Below are positions 1-7,682 of a DNA stretch of 19,699 bases, in pieces (the first letter of the stretch is position 1; the number at the start of each line of letters is the position of its first letter). The position numbers were made by a program, and so were the translations under genes. Source of the DNA: an uncultured Clostridium sp. (lineage in GTDB: Bacteria; Bacillota; Clostridia; Clostridiales; Clostridiaceae); the NCBI GenBank assembly GCA_934746015.1, contig CAKVEW010000047.1, positions 1 to 19,699 on the forward strand, given 5' to 3'. The notes beneath the pieces are model-generated. The model saw nothing but the letters and a program-made list of their open reading frames with translations, was not told the DNA's origin and made no database searches.

Positions 1-427
1 TCTTAAGACCTTTTTCTATATAGTAAGCAGGACCACCAATAAAATTATCTCCATCTTTTTGTTTGTAAATTTGAGCTAAAGTAGACTCTATAAAGCTTGA
101 TGCAGATCCGATTAATGCAATAAGCCACATCCAAAAAATAGCTCCTGGACCACCGATTGATATTGCAGTTGCAATTCCTGCAAGGTTACCAGTACCAACT
201 CTAGAAGCAGTACTTATACAAAAAGCTTGGAAAGATGAAACAGAAGTTTTATCTGTATCTTTAGAAGTCCCATCTGTTAATAATCTAAACATTTCTTTAA
301 TATTTCTAAATTGAACAAATCTTGTTTTAAGTGTAAAATAAAGACCAATTATTATTAGCATTGCTATTAATATATAAGTCCAAAGAATATCGTTAAATGA
401 TAGTATTACATTATTTAAAGAATTCAA
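1..427 (-). CDS. AGCS-family sodium:alanine/glycine symporter, N-terminal part (partial)
   Basis: This is the first 142 codons of a membrane carrier that imports a small neutral amino acid (alanine or glycine) with sodium; the rest lies beyond the left edge. The family is normally about 450 residues. Visible features are a hydrophobic first helix at about residues 17-32 (TYILIAMLIIIGLYF), then the family signature FQAF..STASRVGTGNLAGIATAISIGGPGA and FWMWLIALIGSASSFIESTLAQ, followed by the GGPAYYIEKGL segment. I place the start at a TTG (425-427) because it lies a normal distance from a strong GGGGGAATT ribosome binding site at 432-440. The first in-frame ATG is 22 codons further in and would cut off part of the first helix. 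Family assignment is firm; the exact substrate cannot be told from this fragment. Confidence 0.88.
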   Translation of the reverse strand, partial: MNSLNNVILSFNDILWTYILIAMLIIIGLYFTLKTRFVQFRNIKEMFRLLTDGTSKDTDKTSVSSFQAFCISTASRVGTGNLAGIATAISIGGPGAIFWMWLIALIGSASSFIESTLAQIYKQKDGDNFIGGPAYYIEKGLK

Positions 428-478
428 AATAATTCCCCCTTTTCATTTGTATTGGTATGATTCAAATTTACTATAAAT

Positions 479-507
479 ATAATATAATATATTCTTAGAT
501 TTTGCAA
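479..507 (-). promoter_or_regulatory. Candidate sigma-A promoter of the symporter gene
   Basis: On the minus strand TTGCAA (507-502) is followed after 17 bases by TATTAT (484-479), about 50 bases upstream of the TTG start. The match to TTGACA/TATAAT is fair, but the region is AT-rich, so chance matches are easy. Confidence 0.42.
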
Positions 508-609
508 GGAATGAAAATTATTAATTCATAAATAGAGGTAAAATGCCTATTAAATAGAAAATTTAAGGGAAAAATGAATTTGTTATATCTAAATTATTCA
601 TATATAGGA

Positions 610-639
610 AATAAAAAATGAGAGCTGTTAAGCTCTCAT
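610..639 (-). terminator. Rho-independent terminator of the penicillin-binding protein gene
   Basis: A 9-bp perfect stem (618-626 with 631-639, ATGAGAGCT/AGCTCTCAT) with a 4-base loop is followed on the minus strand by a T-run (617-610). It lies about 20 bases beyond the stop codon of the minus-strand gene that ends at 659. Confidence 0.88.
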
Positions 640-658
640 CTATATAAATCATTTTAAT

Positions 659-3295
659 TTATTGATTAGGAGATTCTGCTTCTCCGTTTGAATTTTCTCC
701 TCCAGCATTATTAGGAGAATCTGAATCTAATTCGATAGTTATAGTATCACCTTTTTTAGCCTTATCAGATGATATACTCTTAATTATTCTATTTTTAGAT
801 TCATTATTTTTAATAGTAACATTGACACCCTTAGATTTTAAAATATTTATAGCTTCATCTGCATTACTACCAACTTTAATACCTAAGTCAGATAATTTAA
901 ACTCTTCATTCTTTTCAACAGCCTTTGTATCATCTTTTTCTGTTGGTAAAACATATTTATAATCAGCAGCACTTGTAGATGCATTTTCTTTTTTGATAAA
1001 TACTTTTTCTTCAACTAAATCTTTAGGAGTATTTTCTGTAGCTAATTTATTATTATTTTTATTTACTTTAGCTGTTACGTGAACATCACATACTCCTGAA
1101 GGTTCTGTTCCAGCTATAAACATTTCTGTATAAACTCTGGAACCTCTTTGATCATGAGCACAAAGGTCAGTTGCTCTCTTACCAGAATCCTTACAAATTG
1201 AAACAGTTGTAATTCCACCTGGATTTTCATCAAACTCTTTATATTCTAAATTTTCATGAATTGGAGCCATAACAGCACCCCATAGAGAAGCAGCAGATGA
1301 ACTATAACTTGCTCCACCCATTGGATCATGGTTATCATATCCAATCCAAACAGCACCAGAATAATAAGGAGTTAATCCTGCAAATAGGAAATCTGTAACT
1401 GAGTTAGTAGTTCCTGTTTTACCTATTACGGGCATATTTGAAAGTCTTGCTAAAGAACCATCAAAGCTTAAAGGTCCTTTTAATAAATCTCTCATAATAT
1501 ATGCTGTTTGTGGAGAGAAAACTTGTTCTTGTTTAGGCTCTTTTTCTAATAATATTTTACCATTTCCATCTACAACCTTAGTATATAGCATAGGTTTAGT
1601 ATATAATCCATTATTACCAAAGGTTCCAAAAGCAGATGCAAGTATAAATGGGTTACCACCGTCTACTGAACCATCCTCTGGATCATAACCTGTAAACTCT
1701 CCCAAAGATAGAGTTGCTATACTACTTTTTGATTTTTCACCATAAACTATCCCTAACTTTTCACCATAGGATAATCCAGTTTCAATACCTAGTTTATCTT
1801 CAATCATAATAGTAGGTACATTTTTAGATAGTGCTAAGGATTCTCTAGCAGTAATGTATCCATCAGATTTAAAGTTCCAGTTTTGAGGGTTCCAACCAGG
1901 ATATTTACTTTGAATAGATGATGAAAGACCAGCATCATCTAACACAGTTCCTGCAGTTATTGTCTTTGTATCTATAGCAGGTCCATAAACTGTTAAAGGT
2001 TTAGTTGAAGAACCTATAGATCTTAATGCATCATAAGCTCTATTAGTGGATCTTGCAGGTTGATCACCTCTACCACCTACTAAAACTTTTACTTCTCCAG
2101 TTCTATAATCAATTATAGCAGCAGCTGCTTGAAGTAATGGGGTACCATTATCATCAGTAACTTCTGGATTTGCGTAGATATCAAGTTGTTGAATACTACT
2201 TCTATCATTTAAAACTGCTTGGGTAGAATCTTGCATTGCTCTATCCATAGTAGTATATATTTTAAGTCCGCCTGTTGAGAATAATTTATCTACTTCTTCA
2301 TCAGTATACTTATATGTTTCTTTTAAATCTTCTCTTACTTGATCGATTGCAGGATATACAAACCACTCATAGTTTATTTTATAAGTAATAACTGTTTGAG
2401 AAAAGGCAAATTGGTTTGCATCTACAAAAGCATAAGCTTCATCATATTCTTCTTGAGTTATTTTCCCTAAATCTTTCATTTTCATAAGAACTGTTTTAGT
2501 TCTATCTAAGTAAAGTGTAGGGTCTTCTTTATTATCTGGATTATATGGACTATAATCTGTAGGTGCTTGAGTTAATCCAGCAATAAATGCAGACTCAGCT
2601 AAGGTTAAGTCCTTAGCACTTTTTTCAAAGTAATACTTTGCAGCTGCTTCTACACCGTAAACTTTACCACCTAAAGGAATAGTATTTAAATATGCTTCTA
2701 ATATTTGATCCTTAGATAATTTCTTTTCTAGGCTTAAAGAAAGATAAATTTCTCTGATTTTTCTTTCTATTTTAACATCATTTGATAATAGTGTATTTTT
2801 AATTAATTGCTGAGTTAAAGTTGAACCGCCTTGAATATTACCTTTCCCAGTAAAATAATAAAGTCCAGATCTTAAGGCAGAACCTAAAGTCCTTTTAATA
2901 TCAATACCAGGATGAGTATAGAAACGTTCATCTTCAATAGATATATAAGCATCTTTAAGATATTGAGACATTTCATCTAAAGTTATTTTATATCTTTCTT
3001 CATCAGTTGGTAAATTATCAATATATGTTCCTTCACTATCAAAAAGCATAGAAGGTTCATTTAAGCTTAAAACTGCATTAACATCTAATTCATCAGTACT
3101 TTTTATAATCGCAAATACATATCCAAGACCAACTACAAAGCATAAAAGCAATGCTACTAGTATTCCAAGAAATGTACCCTTCAAAATTTTCTTATATTTA
3201 GGTTGATTTTTTTCCTTCTTTTTTTTGCTATTGTTCTTATTTTTCTTAACATTAGCTTGGCTTTTTTCTGTTCTAGAAGTATCTTTATTAGCCAT
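659..3295 (-). CDS. pbpA: Class A penicillin-binding protein 1A (transglycosylase/transpeptidase) with C-terminal PASTA-like domain
   Basis: Bifunctional cell-wall synthase: it polymerises lipid II into glycan strands and cross-links the stem peptides at the outer face of the membrane. In 878 residues I see a Lys-rich cytoplasmic tail (1-39), one membrane anchor (about 40-64), and a GT51 transglycosylase domain with the catalytic EDERFYTHPG motif (Glu121) and GGSTLTQQLIKN (156-167). The transpeptidase domain carries SxxK at S429-K432, SxN at S490-N492 and KTG at K626-G628. After it come a Cys-containing segment (C701, C712, C736), a Lys/Glu-rich linker and a PASTA-like module (about 799-858), then a low-complexity acidic tail. 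All catalytic motifs are intact. The start has an AGGGAGG site just upstream. It is a single-gene unit between its own promoter and terminator. The symbol follows clostridial usage; ponA is an equivalent name. Confidence 0.95.
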   Translation of the reverse strand: MANKDTSRTEKSQANVKKNKNNSKKKKEKNQPKYKKILKGTFLGILVALLLCFVVGLGYVFAIIKSTDELDVNAVLSLNEPSMLFDSEGTYIDNLPTDEERYKITLDEMSQYLKDAYISIEDERFYTHPGIDIKRTLGSALRSGLYYFTGKGNIQGGSTLTQQLIKNTLLSNDVKIERKIREIYLSLSLEKKLSKDQILEAYLNTIPLGGKVYGVEAAAKYYFEKSAKDLTLAESAFIAGLTQAPTDYSPYNPDNKEDPTLYLDRTKTVLMKMKDLGKITQEEYDEAYAFVDANQFAFSQTVITYKINYEWFVYPAIDQVREDLKETYKYTDEEVDKLFSTGGLKIYTTMDRAMQDSTQAVLNDRSSIQQLDIYANPEVTDDNGTPLLQAAAAIIDYRTGEVKVLVGGRGDQPARSTNRAYDALRSIGSSTKPLTVYGPAIDTKTITAGTVLDDAGLSSSIQSKYPGWNPQNWNFKSDGYITARESLALSKNVPTIMIEDKLGIETGLSYGEKLGIVYGEKSKSSIATLSLGEFTGYDPEDGSVDGGNPFILASAFGTFGNNGLYTKPMLYTKVVDGNGKILLEKEPKQEQVFSPQTAYIMRDLLKGPLSFDGSLARLSNMPVIGKTGTTNSVTDFLFAGLTPYYSGAVWIGYDNHDPMGGASYSSSAASLWGAVMAPIHENLEYKEFDENPGGITTVSICKDSGKRATDLCAHDQRGSRVYTEMFIAGTEPSGVCDVHVTAKVNKNNNKLATENTPKDLVEEKVFIKKENASTSAADYKYVLPTEKDDTKAVEKNEEFKLSDLGIKVGSNADEAINILKSKGVNVTIKNNESKNRIIKSISSDKAKKGDTITIELDSDSPNNAGGENSNGEAESPNQ

Positions 3296-3352
3296 TTGTT
3301 CCTCCCTTATAATTTATAATTATTTAATGGTTCATAATAAATAATATAATAT

Positions 3353-3381
3353 ATTATAGCATATTTATATAAAGAGTAAAA
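3353..3381 (-). promoter_or_regulatory. Candidate extended -10 promoter of pbpA
   Basis: The minus strand shows TGC-TATAAT (3361-3353), an extended -10 element, with a weak -35 TTTTAC (3381-3376) at 17 bases. It is about 60 bases upstream of the pbpA start, in the divergent spacer with the yunB-like gene. Confidence 0.42.
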
Positions 3382-3402
3382 TAATAACTCTAGAAGGTGA
3401 CT

Positions 3403-4059
3403 ATGAAGTATTATACAAAAAGATCTAAAATACGATTTCAAATTAAACACCCTAAGATTATAATGGTTATTATTGCCATTTTTTTGCTGGTTAATTCTAT
3501 TTTATACTTTTTTGATAAAAATATTCTTCCAGCTGTATTATCTATAGGAGAAGAAAAATTAAAAAGGGAAGCTACTAATATAATTAATGAAACAGCTTTG
3601 GATATTTACTCTAAAGATTTTAATTATAATGATATGATAATCACAGAGAAAGATAATGATGGTAATATTACTATGCTGAGGGCAGATACAGTGAAATTAA
3701 ATTATCTATCGGCAAAATTAGTCCTAGCATCTAATGATAAAATAAGTAAGCTAGAAGAGATTGGGTTAAAGGTTCCTTTGGGATATATGAGTAAAAATTT
3801 AATTTTTTATAATTTAGGGCCTAATATTAGTATTGATATGACTCAAATTGGTAATATAACCAGTAGCTATGAATCTATTTTTGAAAGTGCTGGGATAAAT
3901 CAAACTAGACATAAAATATATTTAAATGTAAATATGAAAATGAAATTAATAGTGCCATTGAATAGTAGAGATGTAGAAATTGTTAGTCAGATACCAATTT
4001 CTGAAACTATTATAGTTGGTAAAATACCAAATACAGCAATAGAACTTAATAAAAATTAA
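3403..4059 (+). CDS. yunB: YunB-like sporulation protein
   Basis: This resembles the YunB family, small membrane-anchored proteins made during sporulation in Bacillus and Clostridium whose biochemical role is unknown. The 218-residue product starts with a basic segment (KRSKIRFQIKHPK), then one hydrophobic helix (about residues 18-36, IIMVIIAIFLLVNSILYF), then an extracytoplasmic domain containing the family-like ILPAVLSIGEEKLKREA and NIINETALD stretches and a late V..KIPNT element. I chose the ATG at 3403 rather than the GTG at 3397 because the GTG is part of the ribosome binding site AGAAGG (3392-3397). It is divergent from pbpA and convergent with hpt, so it stands alone. I saw no convincing sigma-E or sigma-K promoter. 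The family call rests on recognised pattern and length (YunB is about 250 residues), not on a search. Confidence 0.72.
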   Translation: MKYYTKRSKIRFQIKHPKIIMVIIAIFLLVNSILYFFDKNILPAVLSIGEEKLKREATNIINETALDIYSKDFNYNDMIITEKDNDGNITMLRADTVKLNYLSAKLVLASNDKISKLEEIGLKVPLGYMSKNLIFYNLGPNISIDMTQIGNITSSYESIFESAGINQTRHKIYLNVNMKMKLIVPLNSRDVEIVSQIPISETIIVGKIPNTAIELNKN

Positions 4060-4083
4060 ATGGAGCTGCTTATGCAGCTCCAT
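4060..4083. terminator. Bidirectional terminator between yunB and hpt
   Basis: A perfect 10-bp stem (4060-4069 with 4074-4083, ATGGAGCTGC/GCAGCTCCAT) with a TTAT loop sits between two convergent stop codons, only one base past the yunB stop and eight past that of hpt. T-rich sequence follows on both strands, the better run being on the minus strand (TTAATTTTTATT). Confidence 0.85.
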
Positions 4084-4091
4084 ACTTAAAT

Positions 4092-4619
4092 TTATTTATT
4101 TTCCCAATTAAATACATAAGGAACGTTTCTATAGAAGCTTTCGTAGTCAAGTCCATAACCAACAACGAATAAATCTTCTATTTCAAAGCAACAATAGTCT
4201 GGTGACAAATCAACTTTTCTTCTAGAAGGCTTATCTAACAAAGTACAAGTTTTAACTGATTTAGCACCACGATTTTTTACATAGTTAACAACGAATTCCA
4301 TTGTATAACCAGTATCTATTATATCGTCTACTATAAGCACATCCCATCCTTCAATATTGTCTGGAATATCATTAACTACTTTAACTTCACCAGTACTTTC
4401 TTCACCATGGCCATAGCTTGAAGTAGTCATAAAACCTACTTTAGCCTTACAATCTAATGCTCTAAAAATATCTGCTCCGAAAATAAAACTTCCTCTAAGT
4501 AAAGGCAATACATAAAGCTTTTTATCTTTATAATCTTCAGTAATTACCTTGCCAAGTTCTTTAATTCTCTTTTGAATTTGCTCTTCTGTAAAAAGTATAT
4601 TTCTTTTTTTATCATCCAT
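4092..4619 (-). CDS. hpt: Hypoxanthine phosphoribosyltransferase
   Basis: Purine salvage enzyme that joins hypoxanthine (and usually guanine) to PRPP to give IMP or GMP in the cytoplasm. The 175-residue product has the usual length for bacterial Hpt. It shows the PRPP-binding signature LIVDDIIDTGYT (about 95-106) with the two acidic residues, the catalytic flexible-loop region around SSYG (67-70), the LLRGSFIFGAD segment (40-50) that helps bind pyrophosphate, and the C-terminal base-binding FVVGYGLDY (151-159). The start at 4619 has AGGAGG at normal spacing. It is transcribed alone and converges on the yunB-like gene. In many Firmicutes hpt lies beside tilS and ftsH; here it does not. No purine riboswitch core was seen upstream. 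Confidence 0.95.
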   Translation of the reverse strand: MDDKKRNILFTEEQIQKRIKELGKVITEDYKDKKLYVLPLLRGSFIFGADIFRALDCKAKVGFMTTSSYGHGEESTGEVKVVNDIPDNIEGWDVLIVDDIIDTGYTMEFVVNYVKNRGAKSVKTCTLLDKPSRRKVDLSPDYCCFEIEDLFVVGYGLDYESFYRNVPYVFNWENK

Positions 4620-4859
4620 CAGTATAATCCTCCTAAAAATATGTGAAAAGTTATTTGCCTATTTATATATAGTAATATTATTATTTTTATATTACATATT
4701 ATTTGCATTTCTTGCAACTTATTTTATATAAATTTCTTACAAATATAAAGATTTAAGTAAATATATATAAGATATGATTTATGTTTAGTTTACAATATAT
4801 AATTAATGGTATAAAATTATATAACAGTTGCTAAAAGTATATAGAAGAGGTGATATATA

Positions 4860-6656
4860 ATGATATTTGGCAATATAGATGGGATAAAAAAGGCTTATCT
4901 AGAAGAACTTGAAGGTATTTATAAAATGAAAGTTCTAAAGGATGAAGTTTGTAGTTTAGAAATAATTAATATAATCTCAAGAGTATCGTCAACAATAGAA
5001 AGAGAAATAAGTGTTGCTATAGATAGAAGAGGAAAAGTAGTTTCCGTTGCTATTGGTGATTCAACATCAGTAGAAATTGGAATGATAGATATAAGAGAAA
5101 AAAGACTATCAGGAGTTAGGGTAATTCACACACATCCTAATGGTTTTTCAAATTTATCAGCATTGGATTTATCAGCTTTATTAAAGCTTAAATTAGATGC
5201 TATTATGGCAATTGGTGTATATAATGGAAAGATTACAGATTATTCATTAGGTATGATAACAATAACTAATGATTTATTAGATTATGAAGAAAAGTTAAAT
5301 CTTTCTTTAGAAGAATTACTTTCTATTCATATTTTAGATAAGATACAGCATATAGAAAAGTTAATTAAGGAAAGAGATGTTACAGAAGATGAAGGTGAAA
5401 AAGCTATTTTAGTTGGCTCTGATACAAAGGAAAGCTTAGAAGAGTTAAAAGAATTAACTAAAGCCTGTGATATACCTGTATTGGATTTAGTTTACCAAAG
5501 TAGAAGTAAGGTAGACCCTGCCTTTTACATTGGAAAAGGTAAAGTTTTAGAAATAGCTTCTTTAAGACAAAGTAGACATGCAAACTTAGTTATATTTGAT
5601 GATGAACTTTCAGGTTCTCAAGTAAGGAATTTAGAAGCAGCACTTGGAGCAAAGGTAATTGATAGAACTACACTTATACTTGAAATATTTGCAAGAAGAG
5701 CTAGAAGTAAGGAATCTAAAATCCAAGTAGAATTAGCTCAGTTAAAATATAGAATGAGTAGGCTACAGGGTCTTGGAACAGTACTTTCAAGAACAGGTGG
5801 AGGAATTGGAACAAGAGGACCTGGAGAAAAGAAATTAGAGACAGATAGAAGACATATAAAAGAAACAATATATGATTTAAATGATCAGCTAAAAAAGATT
5901 AAGAAGAATAGAGAAATTCAAAGAGAAAAGAGAAATAAAGAAAGTATACCAAAGGTATCTTTAGTTGGATACACAAATGCTGGTAAATCTACTCTTAGAA
6001 ATAAACTTTGTGATTTAGCAGCGCAAAAGGAAGTTCAAGGAAAAGAAAAGGTCTTTGAAGCAGATATGCTTTTTGCAACTTTAGATATTACTACTAGATC
6101 AATTATATTAAAAAACAAGGGAGTAGTTACTATTACAGATACAGTTGGATTTGTTAGAAAACTTCCTCATGATTTAGTTGAAGCATTTAAGTCTACTTTA
6201 GAAGAAGTTATATATTCTGATCTTTTATGTCATATAGTAGATGCATCTTCAAATTCTGCATTAGAGCAAATAGAGGCTGTAGAAGAAGTTTTAGAGGAAC
6301 TTGGAGCTAAAGATAAGGATACAATTTTAGTATTAAATAAAATTGATAAAATTAATGAAGAGCATTTAGAAGAATTAAGAAAAGCTTGTTCTGAATATGA
6401 AGTAATTGAAATTTCAGCAAAAGAAAACATAAATTTAGATGGGCTTTTAGAATTAATTGAAGAAAAGCTTCCATATAAAATGAAAAAGTGTGAGTATTTA
6501 ATACCATATGATAGAAGCGATATTAATTCATTCCTTCATAGAAATGGTAGAGTGTTAGAAGAAGAATATAGGGAAAATGGAAGTTATATGTTAGTGGAAG
6601 TAGATGATGAAATATATAATAAATCTAAAGAGTTTGTAACTGAAATCATTATCTAG
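4860..6656 (+). CDS. hflX: GTPase HflX with N-terminal JAMM/MPN-like domain
   Basis: HflX is a ribosome-associated GTPase that splits or rescues stalled 70S ribosomes under stress. The HflX part runs from about residue 181: the glycine-rich N-terminal domain, the linker GLGTVLSRTGGGIGTRGPGE (304-323), then the G domain with G1 GYTNAGKST (370-378), G3 DTVG (427-430), G4 NKID (493-496) and G5 SAK (519-521). At 598 residues it is about 170-190 longer than the usual 400-430. The extra N-terminus (1-180) contains H90-T-H92-P, then S100 and D103, which fits the JAMM metalloprotease signature HxHx7SxxD. E49 in the preceding EISVAID strand (or E47) sits about 41 residues upstream, where the JAMM catalytic Glu is expected. 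AGAGGTGAT precedes the ATG. It is a single-gene unit with its own terminator. The HflX call is certain; the JAMM domain is inferred from the motif. Confidence 0.96.
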   Translation: MIFGNIDGIKKAYLEELEGIYKMKVLKDEVCSLEIINIISRVSSTIEREISVAIDRRGKVVSVAIGDSTSVEIGMIDIREKRLSGVRVIHTHPNGFSNLSALDLSALLKLKLDAIMAIGVYNGKITDYSLGMITITNDLLDYEEKLNLSLEELLSIHILDKIQHIEKLIKERDVTEDEGEKAILVGSDTKESLEELKELTKACDIPVLDLVYQSRSKVDPAFYIGKGKVLEIASLRQSRHANLVIFDDELSGSQVRNLEAALGAKVIDRTTLILEIFARRARSKESKIQVELAQLKYRMSRLQGLGTVLSRTGGGIGTRGPGEKKLETDRRHIKETIYDLNDQLKKIKKNREIQREKRNKESIPKVSLVGYTNAGKSTLRNKLCDLAAQKEVQGKEKVFEADMLFATLDITTRSIILKNKGVVTITDTVGFVRKLPHDLVEAFKSTLEEVIYSDLLCHIVDASSNSALEQIEAVEEVLEELGAKDKDTILVLNKIDKINEEHLEELRKACSEYEVIEISAKENINLDGLLELIEEKLPYKMKKCEYLIPYDRSDINSFLHRNGRVLEEEYRENGSYMLVEVDDEIYNKSKEFVTEIII

Positions 6657-6673
6657 ACATATAAAGGATTACT

Positions 6674-6713
6674 AAACTGCAATGAAGATCATACTTTATT
6701 GCAGTTTTTATTT
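6674..6713 (+). terminator. Rho-independent terminator of hflX
   Basis: A 10-bp stem (6674-6683 with 6698-6707, AAACTGCAAT/ATTGCAGTTT) with a 14-base loop is followed by a T-rich run. It lies 17 bases after the hflX stop. Confidence 0.82.
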
Positions 6714-6727
6714 ATATTCTATATAAT
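6699..6727 (+). promoter_or_regulatory. Candidate promoter of the nucleotidyltransferase operon
   Basis: TTGCAG (6699-6704) and TATAAT (6722-6727) are 17 bases apart, 41 bases upstream of the 6768 start. The -35 hexamer lies inside the 3' arm of the hflX terminator stem, a compact but common arrangement. Confidence 0.45.
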
Positions 6728-6767
6728 TATTTTAAACGCAAATCATAGATAACAGGGGGGAGAAATA

Positions 6768-7667
6768 ATGGCAAAATCAATTATAGATTATCAAAATGCC
6801 TATAAAGAAATAACAGAAATACTTAAGAAAAATAATAATATTCTTTCTATATTTATTTTTGGCAGTATGGTTAGTGGAGACTTATGGGAAGAATCCAATA
6901 TAGATTTATTTGTAATATATAAAGAAGATTTTGAGGAAATTAGAGATATTTACTCAGAAGTATCAGATATACCAATACATATAAAATTAATGAGTAAAGA
7001 ACTATTTAAAAAGTATTATAATGAGGCAGGAAAAAGAGAAGTAATAAAGAATTCACTAATTTCTTCAAAAATCATATACTCAATAGATGATGATATAACA
7101 GATTTATATCAAAAGATGATATATACCATAGATTCTGATAAGGGAAGATTAAATCTGGTATATCTTGGTGGTTTTTTGAAAGAAATTGGAATTTGTAAAA
7201 AGTATATAAGTAAAGGAAATATATATACAGCATATGAACTTTTGTTAAGAGCATTAAATAATTTTTCAATGCTTTTTTTAAGCATAAATGGATATACAGT
7301 AAGTAAAGATTCTTTAACAATGGCATGTAATCTAAATGATGTTTTAAATAAAAAGGTGGAAAACTTACTATATAAAGAAGTGAATGATGTAACTATTAAA
7401 GAGTTATTAGATTATATGGAAGATTACTTAGAATATAATATAGAAAAGGCTTCTAAGGATTTAATTGAATTCATTAAAAATGAAAATAGAGCTTTAAGTT
7501 CTTATGATATTAAAGTTAATCCTTATTTTAAAAACTTTAAAATAAGGATAGAGGAAATATTGAAGGTATTATGCAAAAATAATATTATACTTAAAGAAAA
7601 AAGAGAATTTAGAGATTCTAAAGGTAATTTTCTAGCTATGGAAAATGTATATAGTTATAAAAACTAA
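6768..7667 (+). CDS. Nucleotidyltransferase-fold protein with degenerate active site and helical C-terminal domain
   Basis: Residues 25-80 resemble the minimal nucleotidyltransferase (Pol-beta-like) fold: FIFGSMVSGDLWEESNIDLFVIY carries the Gly32-Ser33 motif. However, the usual metal-binding DxD reads N44-I-D46, and the place of the third Asp in the following strand (DIPIHIKLMS) appears to hold His71. The enzyme may therefore be inactive or altered. The rest (about 110-299) is mainly helical, with an AYELLLRALNNFSMLF helix resembling substrate-binding or HEPN-like bundles that accompany such domains, but no RxxxxH HEPN motif. GGGGGG-AG precedes the ATG. The next gene, a MocR-type regulator, starts 15 bases after its stop, so the two are surely co-transcribed. 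I do not know its role; a sensor or nucleotide-binding partner is one possibility. Confidence 0.7.
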   Translation: MAKSIIDYQNAYKEITEILKKNNNILSIFIFGSMVSGDLWEESNIDLFVIYKEDFEEIRDIYSEVSDIPIHIKLMSKELFKKYYNEAGKREVIKNSLISSKIIYSIDDDITDLYQKMIYTIDSDKGRLNLVYLGGFLKEIGICKKYISKGNIYTAYELLLRALNNFSMLFLSINGYTVSKDSLTMACNLNDVLNKKVENLLYKEVNDVTIKELLDYMEDYLEYNIEKASKDLIEFIKNENRALSSYDIKVNPYFKNFKIRIEEILKVLCKNNIILKEKREFRDSKGNFLAMENVYSYKN

Positions 7668-7682
7668 TATGCCGGAGGTTTT

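Noticed and set aside
3300..3402. Sigma-E-like promoter before the yunB homologue.
   Set aside because: A CATATTTA element exists near 3360, but no -35 element with suitable spacing could be shown in this AT-rich spacer.
4620..4859. Promoter and possible leader RNA in the divergent hpt-hflX spacer.
   Set aside because: Several TATAAT-like and TTTACA-like words occur, but none has both hexamers at good spacing on either strand; no riboswitch core or small ORF was seen.
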